Source: Nothophaeocryptopus gaeumannii | Taxonomy: Eukaryota; Ascomycota; Dothideomycetes; Mycosphaerellales; Mycosphaerellaceae | Direction: 5' to 3' | Length of the DNA stretch: 64,000 nucleotides | NCBI GenBank assembly: GCA_031771865.1 | Contig: JASISA010000042.1 | Span: forward strand, 2,349,501 to 2,413,500 | Shown here: positions 41,786 through 52,322 of the stretch, piece after piece | How the letters are laid out: each line of letters begins with the position of its first letter | Numbering within the stretch: position 1 is the first letter of the stretch | Notes under the pieces: generated by a model | Seen by the model: the letters and a program-made list of their open reading frames with translations, nothing else | Databases searched by the model: none | What the model was told of the DNA's origin: nothing | Program-made: the position numbers and the translations under genes

Positions 41786-43385
41786 ATGGGTCTTTCGCCA
41801 GCCATTCTGGTCGGATGTGCCGCGGTCTTTGCCGTTGCTTTTATCTACTACGCCCTCGAGTCTTCTTCCGATGGTGCGTGGGACGCTCTTCCTTGGGTTG
41901 GTGTTGAGAAGCAATGGCTCGCGAGGCTGAGAGCTACTTTCAGAGCGCCAAATAATACAAGATCATGGCTTCGAGATGGATATGAGCGATATTCGAAGGA
42001 CGGACTTCCCTTCGTTCTGCCGCGGTTCGAGGCGCCTCCAGTGCTAATATTGCCACCTTCTGCCATCCCAAAAATCACCAGGCATCGTGATCTCAGTCTT
42101 GGTGCGGCCCAGGCTGAGTTGACTGGTTCGGATTACCTGGGCGATGCCGATGTTATGGTCGATGAGTTCCATGTCGAGGTCTTGCGGCAGAGGCTGCCCA
42201 AAAGCGTGCCGCAGTTGAGCGAAGCAATCCAAGACGAGCTGAAGGCAGCCTTTGCGGAGCAATGGGATGTTGGGCTGGAGTGGAAAGAGATCGATATCTT
42301 CACCACAGTCACGACGATTATGAGCCGAGCTGCGAATCGGGTATTCGGTGGCGAAGAACTCTGTAGGTCGAGAACGGATATGATCTAGATCCAAGTACTG
42401 AACGGTCTCAGCCAGAAATTCAGACTTCGTCGAAAGCTGTGGCAAGTATGCTGAAGGCGTCTTCATCTCTGCGATCTTCATCAATTTGCTGCCGTTGGTG
42501 TTGAGAAAACTTCTGGCTCCAGTGATTGCTCTGTCAAATCGCAGAAACTTGCGCGATTGTAGGAGTTCATTGCTGCCCATTATCAAGAAGAGGCTGGCGC
42601 GTAGGAGCTCTGGGAAAGCAGAGCAACATAATGACATCCTGGACTGGCTCATCAAGGAATGTGCCCGGCGTGATGAAAGTGTAGAGATGGCTCCCGCAAG
42701 GATCTTTCGGCGATTCATGCGACTCAACATGGTAGGCATCAAGACGACTGCTATGACCATGATCAATACCATACTGGATCTTTATTCTTCCTCGGATGTG
42801 GAGCCGGTCGTCGAAGCCTTGAGAAAGGAGTGTGATGCGGCTAAATCTGCGCGCGGCAAGAGATCGTCTGCGATAGGCCCCGAAGGCCTGGTCAAACACG
42901 AATCCACGATCAAGGAGTCGATGCGCATGTCGTGCCTCAGCATGATCATCATGAATAGAGTAGTAAGTGTAGGAGCAAGTGTGACCAGTGTGTTTGCTGA
43001 CATTGCGCAGAATGTGGGCGATTCCGCGATTGACCTTGGAGATGGAGCCATTATACCAGCTGGTGCTCGTGTCGCAATCGCAGGGGATGCGATGCACTAC
43101 GATCCAGAAAAGTATGACAAGCCGGAAGAGTTCAAAGCATTTCGATTCGTCGGATCAAGAGAAGACTTGACTGTCACAAGCGGAGACTGGCTTGCATTTG
43201 GTGGCGGAACGAGGCATTCGTGCCCAGGTCGATACCTTGCTGCTCCAGTGATCAAATTGGCATTGGCTCATATCGTGATGTATTACGATGTTGAGGTTCC
43301 TCAACCAAGACCATCGAACTGGGAGCCTGGAGCGACGAGCATGCCGAACGAAAAGACGAAGATCCGGGTTCGTCTTAGGCAGTAA
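41786..43385 (+). CDS. Cytochrome P450 monooxygenase
   Basis: Three exons: 41786-42362, 42412-42962 and 43011-43385 (500 residues); exon lengths sum to a multiple of three. The N-terminal anchor is ILVGCAAVFAVAFIYYA, followed by a WVGV...R segment. The I-helix region is MVGIKTTAMTMINT, a non-standard form of the oxygen-binding A/GGxxT groove. ExxR is ESMRMS, and the heme motif is FGGGTRHSCPGR with Cys near residue 447. A PERF-equivalent region reads PEEFKAFRFVGSRED. Downstream PAGARVAIAGDAMHYDPE fits the family. The sequence resembles fungal secondary-metabolite P450s (CYP503/CYP68-like group of relatives with HSCPGR), but no other biosynthetic gene is next to it. Confidence 0.9.
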
Positions 43386-44262
43386 AGTTCATGTGTTTGA
43401 ATCTTGTGAATGCACAAGATGATATAAAATAGAAGTCGACCAGGTCCGTTGCCGCTGTACCTCTTTCCTCGATGATTCGTTTCAACATGCTGAGCACAGT
43501 CGGTACATGTTTCGAAAGCCCAGAGACCTCCTACTCGCCAAACAGAGAGATTGCGGTATATGCGACGGCGCTCACGTCGTTCAAAGCAGTACGGTGCTGG
43601 CGAGACCAGCGACAATGAGCCTCAAGAACCATCAATTTCGCCGACAAGAGATATATCGAGCAAAGAATGGCATCTCCATCATTTCGGTCTACTAGATCAG
43701 ATGCATTACCGGACATCGTGACCGCAGCAGTCCTGTAACATTCGTCAAACGTTCACAGTCGTCCATTCGGCAAGCAGCGCGTACACGCTATCGATGGTCG
43801 CTCTGGGTGGCCTTAGAAGGCGAGGTATCTGTCGCGACTAGGCAGAGCCTGTCGACTTGACACTCCAGGCAAGGAACCGGGCACCGAGATCAACGACGCT
43901 TGTTTGCTCCAGGTCAAGCCACCTTCGTACATCAACAATGCGACGGTATGAAGGTCTTCCGCGGCGTGGCCAGCTTTGCCTTATGGGCCGTGTCAACCAG
44001 TCGGTGGCATCAAGCAGGGGCTTATGGAGGGTGCTCAAGTGGCCTCATGCACTTTCACCTTCACTCTGCTTATTCCGCTAAGGTCGTCGGTAGTCCCGGC
44101 AATAAGATCGACAGCGCCTGGATATCTTACAAAAGCTACACACTACGACAACTGCTCGTGCCCGGCAAGCTCCTAGCTCGGAAGGCCCGGGAAATAGACA
44201 ATGAAACCTATATCAAATAACCGCCTCCGCGCAAAAATCGCGCAAAAGTAGATACTAGAAAC

Positions 44263-44284
44263 AGGCCTTTTATAGTAAAGGCCT
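44263..44284 (+). repeat. Short inverted repeat AGGCCTTT...AAAGGCCT
   Basis: 8-base arms at 44263-44270 and 44277-44284 around TATAGT; perfect. It could be the tip of a foldback element or a chance hairpin. Confidence 0.5.
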
Positions 44285-44624
44285 TAATGTCGAAGACTAA
44301 CACTAGTAGCCGACGTTTTCTTAAGTAGCGATATATATATCTCTACTACCTTCTAGACTTTGCCGTAGTTATGCGACTGTTGTCCTGTAAGTAAAGCAAG
44401 GACCTTAGAGCGACTTGGACTAATTAGATATAAAAAGTTGGGTAAAAGGTGTGGCTGGTATCATACTAAACCGGGATCAGGATACTTTTATTGTTCACTC
44501 AGGCCTTTTGGATGCTCCAATTCTTGCACCCACTGTTAGCAAGCTCCGCTCGCTAGGACATCGATTCTGTTACCTATCTCGCTGGTCTGGATAGCTTGAA
44601 CTCGACTGGAAGATCCGCAAAGGT

Positions 44625-44656
44625 TACGTTAGAGACTTTATACGTTAGAGACTTTA
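44625..44656 (+). repeat. 16-base tandem duplication TACGTTAGAGACTTTA
   Basis: Two identical copies back to back at 44625-44640 and 44641-44656. Confidence 0.9.
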
Positions 44657-45153
44657 TACTACTGGACCTGCCAAAATCACTCGGCGTCAATTTCGTCGGC
44701 ACTATTGTCGCTTTCGGCGATGGCGCATCATCCTAGATGGGAAGTTCAAGTCAAGAGGTTGCCCAGGTTTTCCCTCGCAAGGAGGCTTGATTATGCGATG
44801 AATCAATAAGGCTGGAGGCATGACCGGCAGGCTGGTCGTGGATTTCAAGCAGGACTGAGGTAGCTTAATCGAGCGCACTGTAGACGATCGTTGCCTCTCG
44901 TAGCCTAAGACAATTGTTTGCTTTAGCCTATATTGATCTTACTCCCAATGGGTACCTCCATGCGCTGCGCTTCTCTTCGTAATGTACGCGGCAGAAGCTA
45001 ATAGGGGTCGCTAAGAGTACTATTGACTTGAGACAACCGGTTCCTAAGTGCACGCCTCTGGCCTCCCTCCGTGCTCCTCGCAGCGTCTGTAGTCCGATTT
45101 TCCTTGTTGCCCACAGCAAGATTACGAAATTCCTCCGCGAGCTGTCTTCCCTT

Positions 45154-45976
45154 CTAAGCCACCTCGGCTGGGAACTGCGGCGGTATGAAATGCTCGGCTA
45201 ATTCGGCGTGGAGTTTGGCAGCCTCAGCATTGTCGAAGTGCGTTGCGAGGATGAAGTGGCGTTGCCATCGGTGGAAAGCTGGGAATTTGGGATCCTACGT
45301 GAAGTTAGTGTTCACGTCTGCGAGACTGTACAGTGCTTACCGTAGCTATCGGGGACATACCTCCAGCAGCTGTTCAGTGTGCTTGAAAGCTTCGTCGTAG
45401 CGCTCCTCCTCGTAGTGGTGCATCATCATCTTCGTCCTGACCCAGTAGTACTGCGAATACAGTGAGTCTGCATTCTTCCCCTTCTCGCCGTCTTCCATGT
45501 TGCGCAGTGCTGGTGTTGGTGGTGGATGTGAAGGTGAGGGCGGAGGCGGAGGTGCAGGTGACGTGGTGTCTGGCGTTTGAAGAGGTTCAACGAGCTGTTC
45601 GTCGCGTTTTCGACGCGCCTGCCGCCCGTTGAGACGCGACTTGTGGTATTCTTGGTATGCTCCGCTCTTGCAGTATCCTTGCCAGACGATAACTGTACGC
45701 GCAGTTCGGCGCCCATCCTGCTCACTTTATCCTCATTCTCTTCTCGAGATACGCCATGAGCAAGTATCCAAGACTGTCCAAGTCAAACCTCTACGCCCTG
45801 CCGCGCCGAAGCTGCCGTGTCAGCAATAGCTTCATCGTCAGATGCCAATCTATCCTCCGACCGCTGTCTTCTGTACCTTCATGGTCTCTCCCTCCGTACC
45901 TGATTCTGATGTCTGGCTCTTTCTTACAACCCCTTCGTTCGTGTGATGGCGTCTGGTGGTAAGGCGTTGAGGTCAT
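45154..45976 (-). CDS. Hypothetical protein with proline-rich linker and helical C-terminus
   Basis: The last exon is 45294-45154, and the preceding exon runs from about 45725 to 45361. The intron between them (GTATGT donor, ACGTAG acceptor) joins EQLLE-DPKFPAFHRW in frame. The recognisable product reads TVIVWQGYCKSGAYQEYHKSRLNGRQARRK, a Pro-rich segment (APPPPPSPSHPPPT), then YSQYYWVRTKMMMHHYEEERYDEAFKHTEQLLE and WQRHFILATHFDNAEAAKLHAEL. The helical pairs resemble a TPR-like repeat (YDEAFKHTEQLLE / FDNAEAAKLHAELAE), which is inference. The 5' exons are unclear; Met 45976 (MTSTPYHQTPSHER) is a candidate start. Confidence 0.55.
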
Positions 45977-46775
45977 CGCGTGAGGGCAGTAGCATCAGGC
46001 GAACATCATCAACAATGCGACGGCCATGAGGAGCGGCGCCGAGACACTACCATGGTCAGCGTCGTCAGCACCACCGCGTCGGTATCATGGGAGCGACATC
46101 CTTCTCCAGCCGCCAGCAAAGCCAGCCGTCTGATGAAAGAAGTTGTCAACGCAAGCGAAGACTGGGTGCCATCAAAAATTGCCCCCGTGCCGCCCCCGAA
46201 GGAGAGACATAGCAGACCCTCGCCACGCTGTGCAATGTAGGAGGTTCTGCTAGGTGTCCGCAAATCGTGAGCTGCGGTGCCCGGAGAAGGTAAGTATGAA
46301 GAAGAAAGAAGGAGAGTAGGTAGAGAAAGGAATTGGAGCTCCTTATAAGCTGCAGCGGCCACGCTTGGATCAACTCAGTGAGGCGTGATCGGTCCTGCCG
46401 TAGCGTGCTGAAGTGTACGCGAGTCGACAGCGTGGTCTGATCCACTACTTTCACATCGACAATGGACAACGGCAGGACGACTTCACACGCTCTCAACCAG
46501 AAGGCGACGACCCTATACTGCGGTTTTGGAAGCTCTATTTCATGATACTGGATACTCCTTCATGGCGATTTGAAAGAATCTTATGCAGCGAATGACCTTC
46601 AAACCCCTTGACTGGATCTTTGACTCTGGCACAGATTTCGACAGTTGGTATCGAGCAACCAAACGTCAAGTCACGATGCGATTTCCTCCACACGATTGCA
46701 TTGGTTGTGCAATGCTTCCATAGGGGAGGAGCGTCCGATCGCTAGGTGGGCTACGTGCTGCGTTAATGAGTAAGC
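45977..46775. other. Intergenic
   Basis: Divergent spacer between the TPR-like gene and the DUF924-like gene. No supported gene; overlapping short frames only. Confidence 0.4.
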
Positions 46776-47972
46776 ATGACGCTGTGGTGGATGCCTGCAT
46801 CCATCTTCCTCACCTTCGTCTTCCTCACTCTATCAATCTTGTCTCATCAAACGCTGACTGCAGGCACCGGCTGGATTTCGCGTTTGACTGAATCATTCAG
46901 ATTTTCCAAAAACAGACTGGTTCGAACGAATTCAGACACGCACATGGACTCCATAGAAAAGACCATCCGGGAGGCCCTTTCCTCAGACCGCTTGATCGCC
47001 AGCTACAACCTGAAGTTTCCCTATCTCAAGGGACAGCCACCAAATGGAGCCGATGTGGGCCAATTCCAGTTCCGGCCAAGCAACCGCTTCATGCAGCAAT
47101 TCTACGGTGATGTGTATCATCAAACTCTGATTCCGCTCAGTCAGATTCCACTGGAGAGGATGATTGACTTCGACCTGACGAAGCTGCTTCCCAGTCCGGA
47201 TGCCGCAGACTATCCCGAGCAATGCCTAGGCATGATCAACATCTTGGACCAACAAAGAGGTCTCATGTCCGGGTACGGCTTCCGCTACATGAAGACTTTC
47301 TTCGACCCAGTCTCCGAGAAGCTCGCCAGACAGCTCGTATCGCAACCACCTGACGTACGACCTGACGGCAAGGCAGCTTGGATGTCAAGAGGGTATTCAT
47401 TTGATGACTGGCTGATCAGAACGCTCTGGCTCTACGCACCACTCATTCACTCCGATACATTCATGGTGGAAGAGCGGACAACCGTCAAAGATTATCTGTA
47501 CAGCATTCGGGCAGAGGTAGAGAGCCATACTGGAGAAAAAGATGCTTTTGCAAAGCTCGAGGCAGAGGATGACACCGACCTCAAACTCTTCGAGTCTCTC
47601 TTCGTCGAAGGCCCTCCGACCAAAAGCTACTCAAGTCCCGAAAAAGAGGCCACGATCACAGACTACGCATTCTGGTGGATTCGCATTCTAAATGCTCACT
47701 TTGCCATCACTGACTACTGCGGTCGTTACCCGTTCTGGGTGCGTTGGAGGGGCTTGGAGCTGACGGAGAAGGACCAGCACTTTCTGGATGGTGCGAATAT
47801 GTTCGGCTATAATCCTGAATATGAGCCTGTGCTTCAGCAGGTCCGACAGGACTACCTAGACGGCAAGTGGCAGCCCTTGCAGCCGAATCCGACGTATGAA
47901 GAGAAGACGTCGAGCAAGCAGAAGCCGCTGGGTGAGAGAGGACATGGGCCAGTTGTGCATTCGCGACACTGA
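46776..47972 (+). CDS. DUF924-like protein with N-terminal membrane segment
   Basis: Intronless, 398 residues. It matches the DUF924 layout: QFYGDVYHQTLIPLSQ, then CLGMINILDQQRGL (family: LaLIiLLDQfpRn) and LYAPLIHSDTFMVEE (family: PFxHSExlxxQ). The key Asp-Gln and His-Ser are kept, but the Arg-Asn of the first motif is changed. An N-terminal hydrophobic stretch (ASIFLTFVFLTLSILS) could be a signal anchor; Met 46944 (MDSIEKTIREAL) would remove it. The biochemical role of DUF924 is not established. The C-terminal 40 residues are disordered and basic. Confidence 0.6.
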   Translation: MTLWWMPASIFLTFVFLTLSILSHQTLTAGTGWISRLTESFRFSKNRLVRTNSDTHMDSIEKTIREALSSDRLIASYNLKFPYLKGQPPNGADVGQFQFRPSNRFMQQFYGDVYHQTLIPLSQIPLERMIDFDLTKLLPSPDAADYPEQCLGMINILDQQRGLMSGYGFRYMKTFFDPVSEKLARQLVSQPPDVRPDGKAAWMSRGYSFDDWLIRTLWLYAPLIHSDTFMVEERTTVKDYLYSIRAEVESHTGEKDAFAKLEAEDDTDLKLFESLFVEGPPTKSYSSPEKEATITDYAFWWIRILNAHFAITDYCGRYPFWVRWRGLELTEKDQHFLDGANMFGYNPEYEPVLQQVRQDYLDGKWQPLQPNPTYEEKTSSKQKPLGERGHGPVVHSRH

Positions 47973-48505
47973 ATTGTCTTGAGCCTCTCGAATTCACTAG
48001 AATCGCCTTTGTGGAGAGCTCTTTCCTCACATGGTCCTTCCCCCACGAGATGCTTGGAGTCTTGCCCATCGCGACCTGCGCGCTTATCAGCTTCATCTCG
48101 GTCTGAACTGGCCGAATTTCATATGCACGCATCCTGGACCTCAAGGAGAAAGACTTCGCGAAAATGACGACGGGAGGCCATTGACGTTACAGACACTGAG
48201 CGAAGGAGTCGTCAAGGAAATCGTGAGTGAAAGAGAGCACAGGCATCGTTTGCGTTTGCACTGGAGCCTAGTGTTACCTCCCAGAACATTCACGTACGTC
48301 GTTTGAGCCGCGAAAATGCGAGACGCCTAGGCCTAGTGTACGGGCTTAAATCCTAGACTCCGTACACTTTCTTGACACTCTTCTGCAAAACACTGCATCG
48401 ACTCTACACCGCTGCTTCTCAGCACCTGAACTCGACGCACCTGCACCGCTCACGACAGCAAGAACCAACCAACGAGCAATCAACGACACATCATCCGAAC
48501 CAGCT
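47973..48505. other. Intergenic
   Basis: Between two plus-strand genes; leader of the disordered-protein gene is CT-rich from 48360. No gene seen. Confidence 0.4.
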
Positions 48506-50314
48506 GTGCGGCTCATGATGGGTCCAAGCACTCGATCCGCCTCGATACCCTCCTGGCCAGCTGCTCGAATCAAGCCAAGTGCCGTTTCTTCGAAAAATGG
48601 CCTCAATCATCCTTCCTCTGGCGCCCGGTCCGCAGCTACGGCCGACGATGTCTACATGTCCGATGAAGCAGCACCACCGCCACACGAGCAAGATGTCAAC
48701 ATGACAAGTCAAAATGCACAAAATCCTCCTGGGCGGCAAGTAGAGGTCTTGAACTCTAACGAAGGCTTGGACGAGTTGGGCGCACGAGAGGACCGACGAA
48801 GTGAGACAACAGAGGTCAACGACCAGGAGACGAGCACACAGAAGACACCAGACCAGGATACAGTCCTGCACGCGAGCTTGAAGGACATTTGGCCGAGTAG
48901 CACCCCCAGGAACGTCACGATTGATGCTGCCCATATTCCAGACAGTATTAATCCGGGAGTGACCATGGGCAAGTGGGATAACTTGGACACGTTCTCACAC
49001 CTGACAGCCGAGCAAATTCTGAGTGGCGCTGTTCATCCACGCGACATCTGTGGTACCCTGATCCGCCAACTGTCCCTCGCTTATGGCAACCACGAGCTCG
49101 CCGGCCGTATCAACGCACTTTATCGTGCTTTGGGTCAGCCCGAGCGCGCGTCGTTAGGGAACAACATTGTTCACCGCAGCTCGGGCGCGTTGCGCGAGAA
49201 ACCCAAGCTCGCTGGCCGGCATGAGGATTACGACAAGGAGCGGGATGAGTGGTCGAAATCTCGGAATTACTCTGCGGACGAACCTGTCGTTAACTACACA
49301 TTCCACAATCAGCTCTCTCCCCAGCCCACTCAAGGAAATATTGGACCGCGCAAAGCCAAGAAGACCACTCCCACGACTCAAAATATTGCACCAGCGACCA
49401 CGAAAAGTGCAACAGGCACGCCAACTGCTGTGGGTGCCTCTATCGATCTGACCACGACCAACGAGGAGCGCACTCGAGCCAAGCAAGACGGGTGGCCCAC
49501 GTCGGCTGCTAAGTCCCTGTTCACGACTTCAGCCACGAGTGCTCAGAGAACGATGACCGCCTCTCAACTTTGGCCTCAGATCGTAGAGTCCTACGGCAAC
49601 TTCGGAACATATCCAGCACCGATGAATGTCCCGCCGCCCACCAAAGACGCTCGTGACTCCGCACAGAAGACGGTCAAAGGCAATACATCACTCACCCCAC
49701 ACAAGCGCGCACCATCACAAGAGCTCGCTGGTCCCGCGCCGCGGAAATTCGCCACTCATAATGGACCATTTAGCAATCAAGCCGCCTCGACCCAGCCAAT
49801 TCGATATCCTCAGATTGCTCCTGCTCAGGTACCAGCCCAGCCTAAACCATTCTCGACAATCAACAGCCAATGTCCCCTCTCTGAAGCTATTGGTCGTCCT
49901 CGCTTATCTCCAACTCAACCCAGAACATTTCAATCACACAGCATCGCTCAACCCGACAGTGTCTACGGCAACGGAATGCTTCCATCCCTCGGCTCTCTGG
50001 AACGTGATATCACGCAACATGTCTCACAGGAGGTGAGGCGGGTTCATAATGAAATGATCTGCCAGCATGATGCGGACTTGGTGAAATACGTTGAAAAAGA
50101 CATCACCGCCAATTTCGAAGAGCTCCGGACCGACGTTGTCAAGCAGACCGTCTCCCATCAGACCGAGTTGCAGCAGCTGCGCGAGACTATCGAACGACGT
50201 GAAGAGCAGGATGTTCGAAATCAGCGATTGCTTGAGGCGCTTGTCCGGTGCATGCCATCGCCACCGCCGTCGCCGAAGTCACCAAATTCTCATCCGGGTG
50301 GGCACTTGTGGTAG
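48506..50314 (+). CDS. Large disordered hypothetical protein with C-terminal coiled coil
   Basis: Intronless, 602 residues. Most is low-complexity Ser/Thr/Pro/Gln (SATGTPTAVGASIDL, PTTQNIAPATTKSATG and similar). Two more ordered parts are visible: FSHLTAEQILSGAVHPRDICGTLIRQLSLAYGNHELAGRINALYRALG (about residues 164-212), and a C-terminal coiled coil DITQHVSQEVRRVHNEM to LQQLRETIERREEQDVRNQRLLEALV. The end is PSPPPSPKSP. No known family. The composition suggests a scaffold or nuclear regulatory protein, which is inference. Met 48515 is an alternative start. Confidence 0.65.
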   Translation: MRLMMGPSTRSASIPSWPAARIKPSAVSSKNGLNHPSSGARSAATADDVYMSDEAAPPPHEQDVNMTSQNAQNPPGRQVEVLNSNEGLDELGAREDRRSETTEVNDQETSTQKTPDQDTVLHASLKDIWPSSTPRNVTIDAAHIPDSINPGVTMGKWDNLDTFSHLTAEQILSGAVHPRDICGTLIRQLSLAYGNHELAGRINALYRALGQPERASLGNNIVHRSSGALREKPKLAGRHEDYDKERDEWSKSRNYSADEPVVNYTFHNQLSPQPTQGNIGPRKAKKTTPTTQNIAPATTKSATGTPTAVGASIDLTTTNEERTRAKQDGWPTSAAKSLFTTSATSAQRTMTASQLWPQIVESYGNFGTYPAPMNVPPPTKDARDSAQKTVKGNTSLTPHKRAPSQELAGPAPRKFATHNGPFSNQAASTQPIRYPQIAPAQVPAQPKPFSTINSQCPLSEAIGRPRLSPTQPRTFQSHSIAQPDSVYGNGMLPSLGSLERDITQHVSQEVRRVHNEMICQHDADLVKYVEKDITANFEELRTDVVKQTVSHQTELQQLRETIERREEQDVRNQRLLEALVRCMPSPPPSPKSPNSHPGGHLW

Positions 50315-51112
50315 TCCCTGGACTTCTTTATGAGCACAGGATGGATGTGGTTTTGGGTTGCTTTGCTGTTCCTGATGTGCGATTCCACTTTGTACAATAG
50401 ATCATCTCTGCCCCGAACAGGACACCAGCGCAAGAGGGATGAATAATGCGGCGTTTTGCGATTTTGTTACATTCTTAGAGACGTTGGCTGTTGGAGAAGT
50501 CCTGCCGCTGTATTTTCGGCGGCATCAGGGGGGTTCTTCTGCCCAGTAGCGCTAGATATCTCGAGACACGATACCCCGAACGAAAAGCGAGCATATTTCA
50601 GTAAACCTTTCCGTCTCATGTGAAGTTCATGTGGCACTCTTGGCATTGACGTTCGGCGAGTCGCGGCTACTGACGGCTTAGATCCATGCCACGCCTCCTT
50701 TGGAAGTCAACCTCTTTCGATTCCACACCATGAACACACGATTACCATAGCATCAGCGAGCGTATCGCGCCCTGGGGAATTGCATTGTACTAGCCTCGCC
50801 AAGCTCATTACGGATTACACCAGAGACACAGCGTAATGACTGTGTTTCAACTTTACGCCCTACGACATGGAAGGTTCTAAGACTACGCGGCAGACAGATC
50901 CGTTCATGACTGGCATTGAGAATCGTAGGCGGGGACTTCGACCGATAAAATAATTCACTCAGCTCCTCTCCAGACACATCTTCTTCTTCCTCTTTGCGGA
51001 TACTCAACAACACCGAAGCTCGCATCTCTTACACTTTTCTACCTCATCATCTCTACTGACATCACCGCAAACAGCGAGAGCAGATCGCTAGATAATCACC
51101 AATACCAGCACG
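50315..51112. other. Intergenic
   Basis: Between two plus-strand genes. No coding region or repeat seen; the last 100 bases before the dehydratase start are CA/CT-rich, as expected for a leader. Confidence 0.4.
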
Positions 51113-52322
51113 ATGAGCACCACAACAGCAAATGGCACGCAGCCTCCCCCTGCATCCTCCCTCTCCGCAAAAGAACTCCCCAAAGTCCCATGGCGCGAAA
51201 CACCTCTGGTTGAATCCGCCAAACTGTCCAAAGCAGCAGGATGGTAAGCCTTTCCCTCCTCTCCCTTCTCCCTAACCCCTTCCCTTCCCTTCTTCATTAC
51301 TAACTCCTCATGTTTCGGCGCTTCGCAGCCGCATCTTCCTCAAACTCGAATACCTCCAGCCCTCCTCCTCCTTCAAAATGCGCGGTCTCGGCAACATGGT
51401 CCAGCGTGCCTTCAAATCCTCCCTACACCCAGACCGAACACACTTCTTCTCCTCATCTGGAGGCAACGCCGGCCTCGCCTGCGTCGAAGCCGCGAAATTC
51501 GTCGGTCGACCGGCTACAGTCGTCGTTCCGGAGAGTACGAAGGAATACATGATTCAGAAGATCAGAGATGCAGGGGCATATGATGTCATTCAAGGAGGAG
51601 CGACGTGGCAGGACGCAGATACTTTTATGAGGGAGGAGGTCATGAGGCAGGCGAGGGAGGAGAGAGGGGAGGAGGTTGTATACGTGAATCCTTTTGATCA
51701 TCCGGATATTTGGGAGGGACATTCGACCATCATTGATGAAGTCGCGACGCAATGGAAAGAATTGGGAGAGGCTGGGGCGCCGGATACAGTGGTCTGTAGT
51801 GTGGGTGGTGGAGGTTTGTTTTGTGGGTTATATCAAGGGATTCAGAAACAAGAGAAGAAGGGCAAGGCGGGAGATGGATGGGAGAAGACGACTCTGCTGG
51901 CTGTTGAAACTGCAGGAGCGGAGTCTCTGGCGCAGAGCTTACAGAAAGGGGAACATGTTACTTTGCCTGGGATTACGAGTATTGCGACTACGCTAGGTGC
52001 TAGGAGAGTTGGTCCCAAGACATGGGAGTATGCAAAGGAAGGTGCGGAGGCAGGCAGGGTGAAAAGTGCAGTTCTGAGTGATGCTGAAGCGGTAATGGGA
52101 TGTTGGAAGCTGGCAGAAGAAGAGGGTATTCTAGTTGAGGCGAGTTGTGGAGTCAATCTGGCATTGTGCTTTGGAGGGAGACTCGAGAGGGCCCTTGGCC
52201 GAAAAGTGAGGCCTGATGAGAAGGTGGTCATTGTTGTTTGTGGTGGATCGAATACGAGTGCGGAGATGATTGCTGGTTGGAAGAAGGAGTATGCGAGTTT
52301 AGTGGAGCCCGAGGTACGATAA
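51113..52322 (+). CDS. L-serine/L-threonine dehydratase (PLP fold type II)
   Basis: Two exons, 51113-51243 and 51329-52322 (374 residues), junction SKAAG-C-RIFLKLEYLQP. PLP-binding Lys60 lies in PSSSFKMRG, the substrate loop SSSGGNAGLACVEAA follows, and the phosphate-binding glycine loop is SVGGGGLFCGLY. The C-terminal VVIVVCGGSNTSAEM positions the residue that contacts the PLP ring nitrogen. The layout is that of yeast Cha1-like catabolic serine/threonine deaminases (pyruvate or 2-oxobutyrate plus ammonia). The length fits (350-380). There is no mitochondrial presequence: the N-terminus MSTTTANGTQPPPASS is neutral and Ser/Pro-rich, suggesting a cytosolic enzyme. Confidence 0.9.

Larger units (their letters stand above)
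43386..45153. repeat. Degraded repetitive DNA (no intact element)
   Basis: From about 44220 the composition shifts to TA-rich sequence with many TAG/TAT words, as in RIP-mutated repeats. No terminal repeats or conserved protein motif could be read. It contains a 16-base tandem duplication and a short palindrome (listed separately). 43386-44220 is ordinary intergenic sequence; a 106-codon frame at 43900-44220 is not supported. Confidence 0.5.

Noticed and set aside
38023..43385. PrsW-like protease, NADH dehydrogenase and P450 as a biosynthetic cluster
   Set aside because: No core synthase (PKS, NRPS, terpene cyclase), no cluster transporter or regulator next to them, and the genes have unrelated general functions.
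43900..44220. 106-codon plus-strand frame
   Set aside because: No family resemblance, no conserved splice signals, and it runs into degraded repeat DNA.
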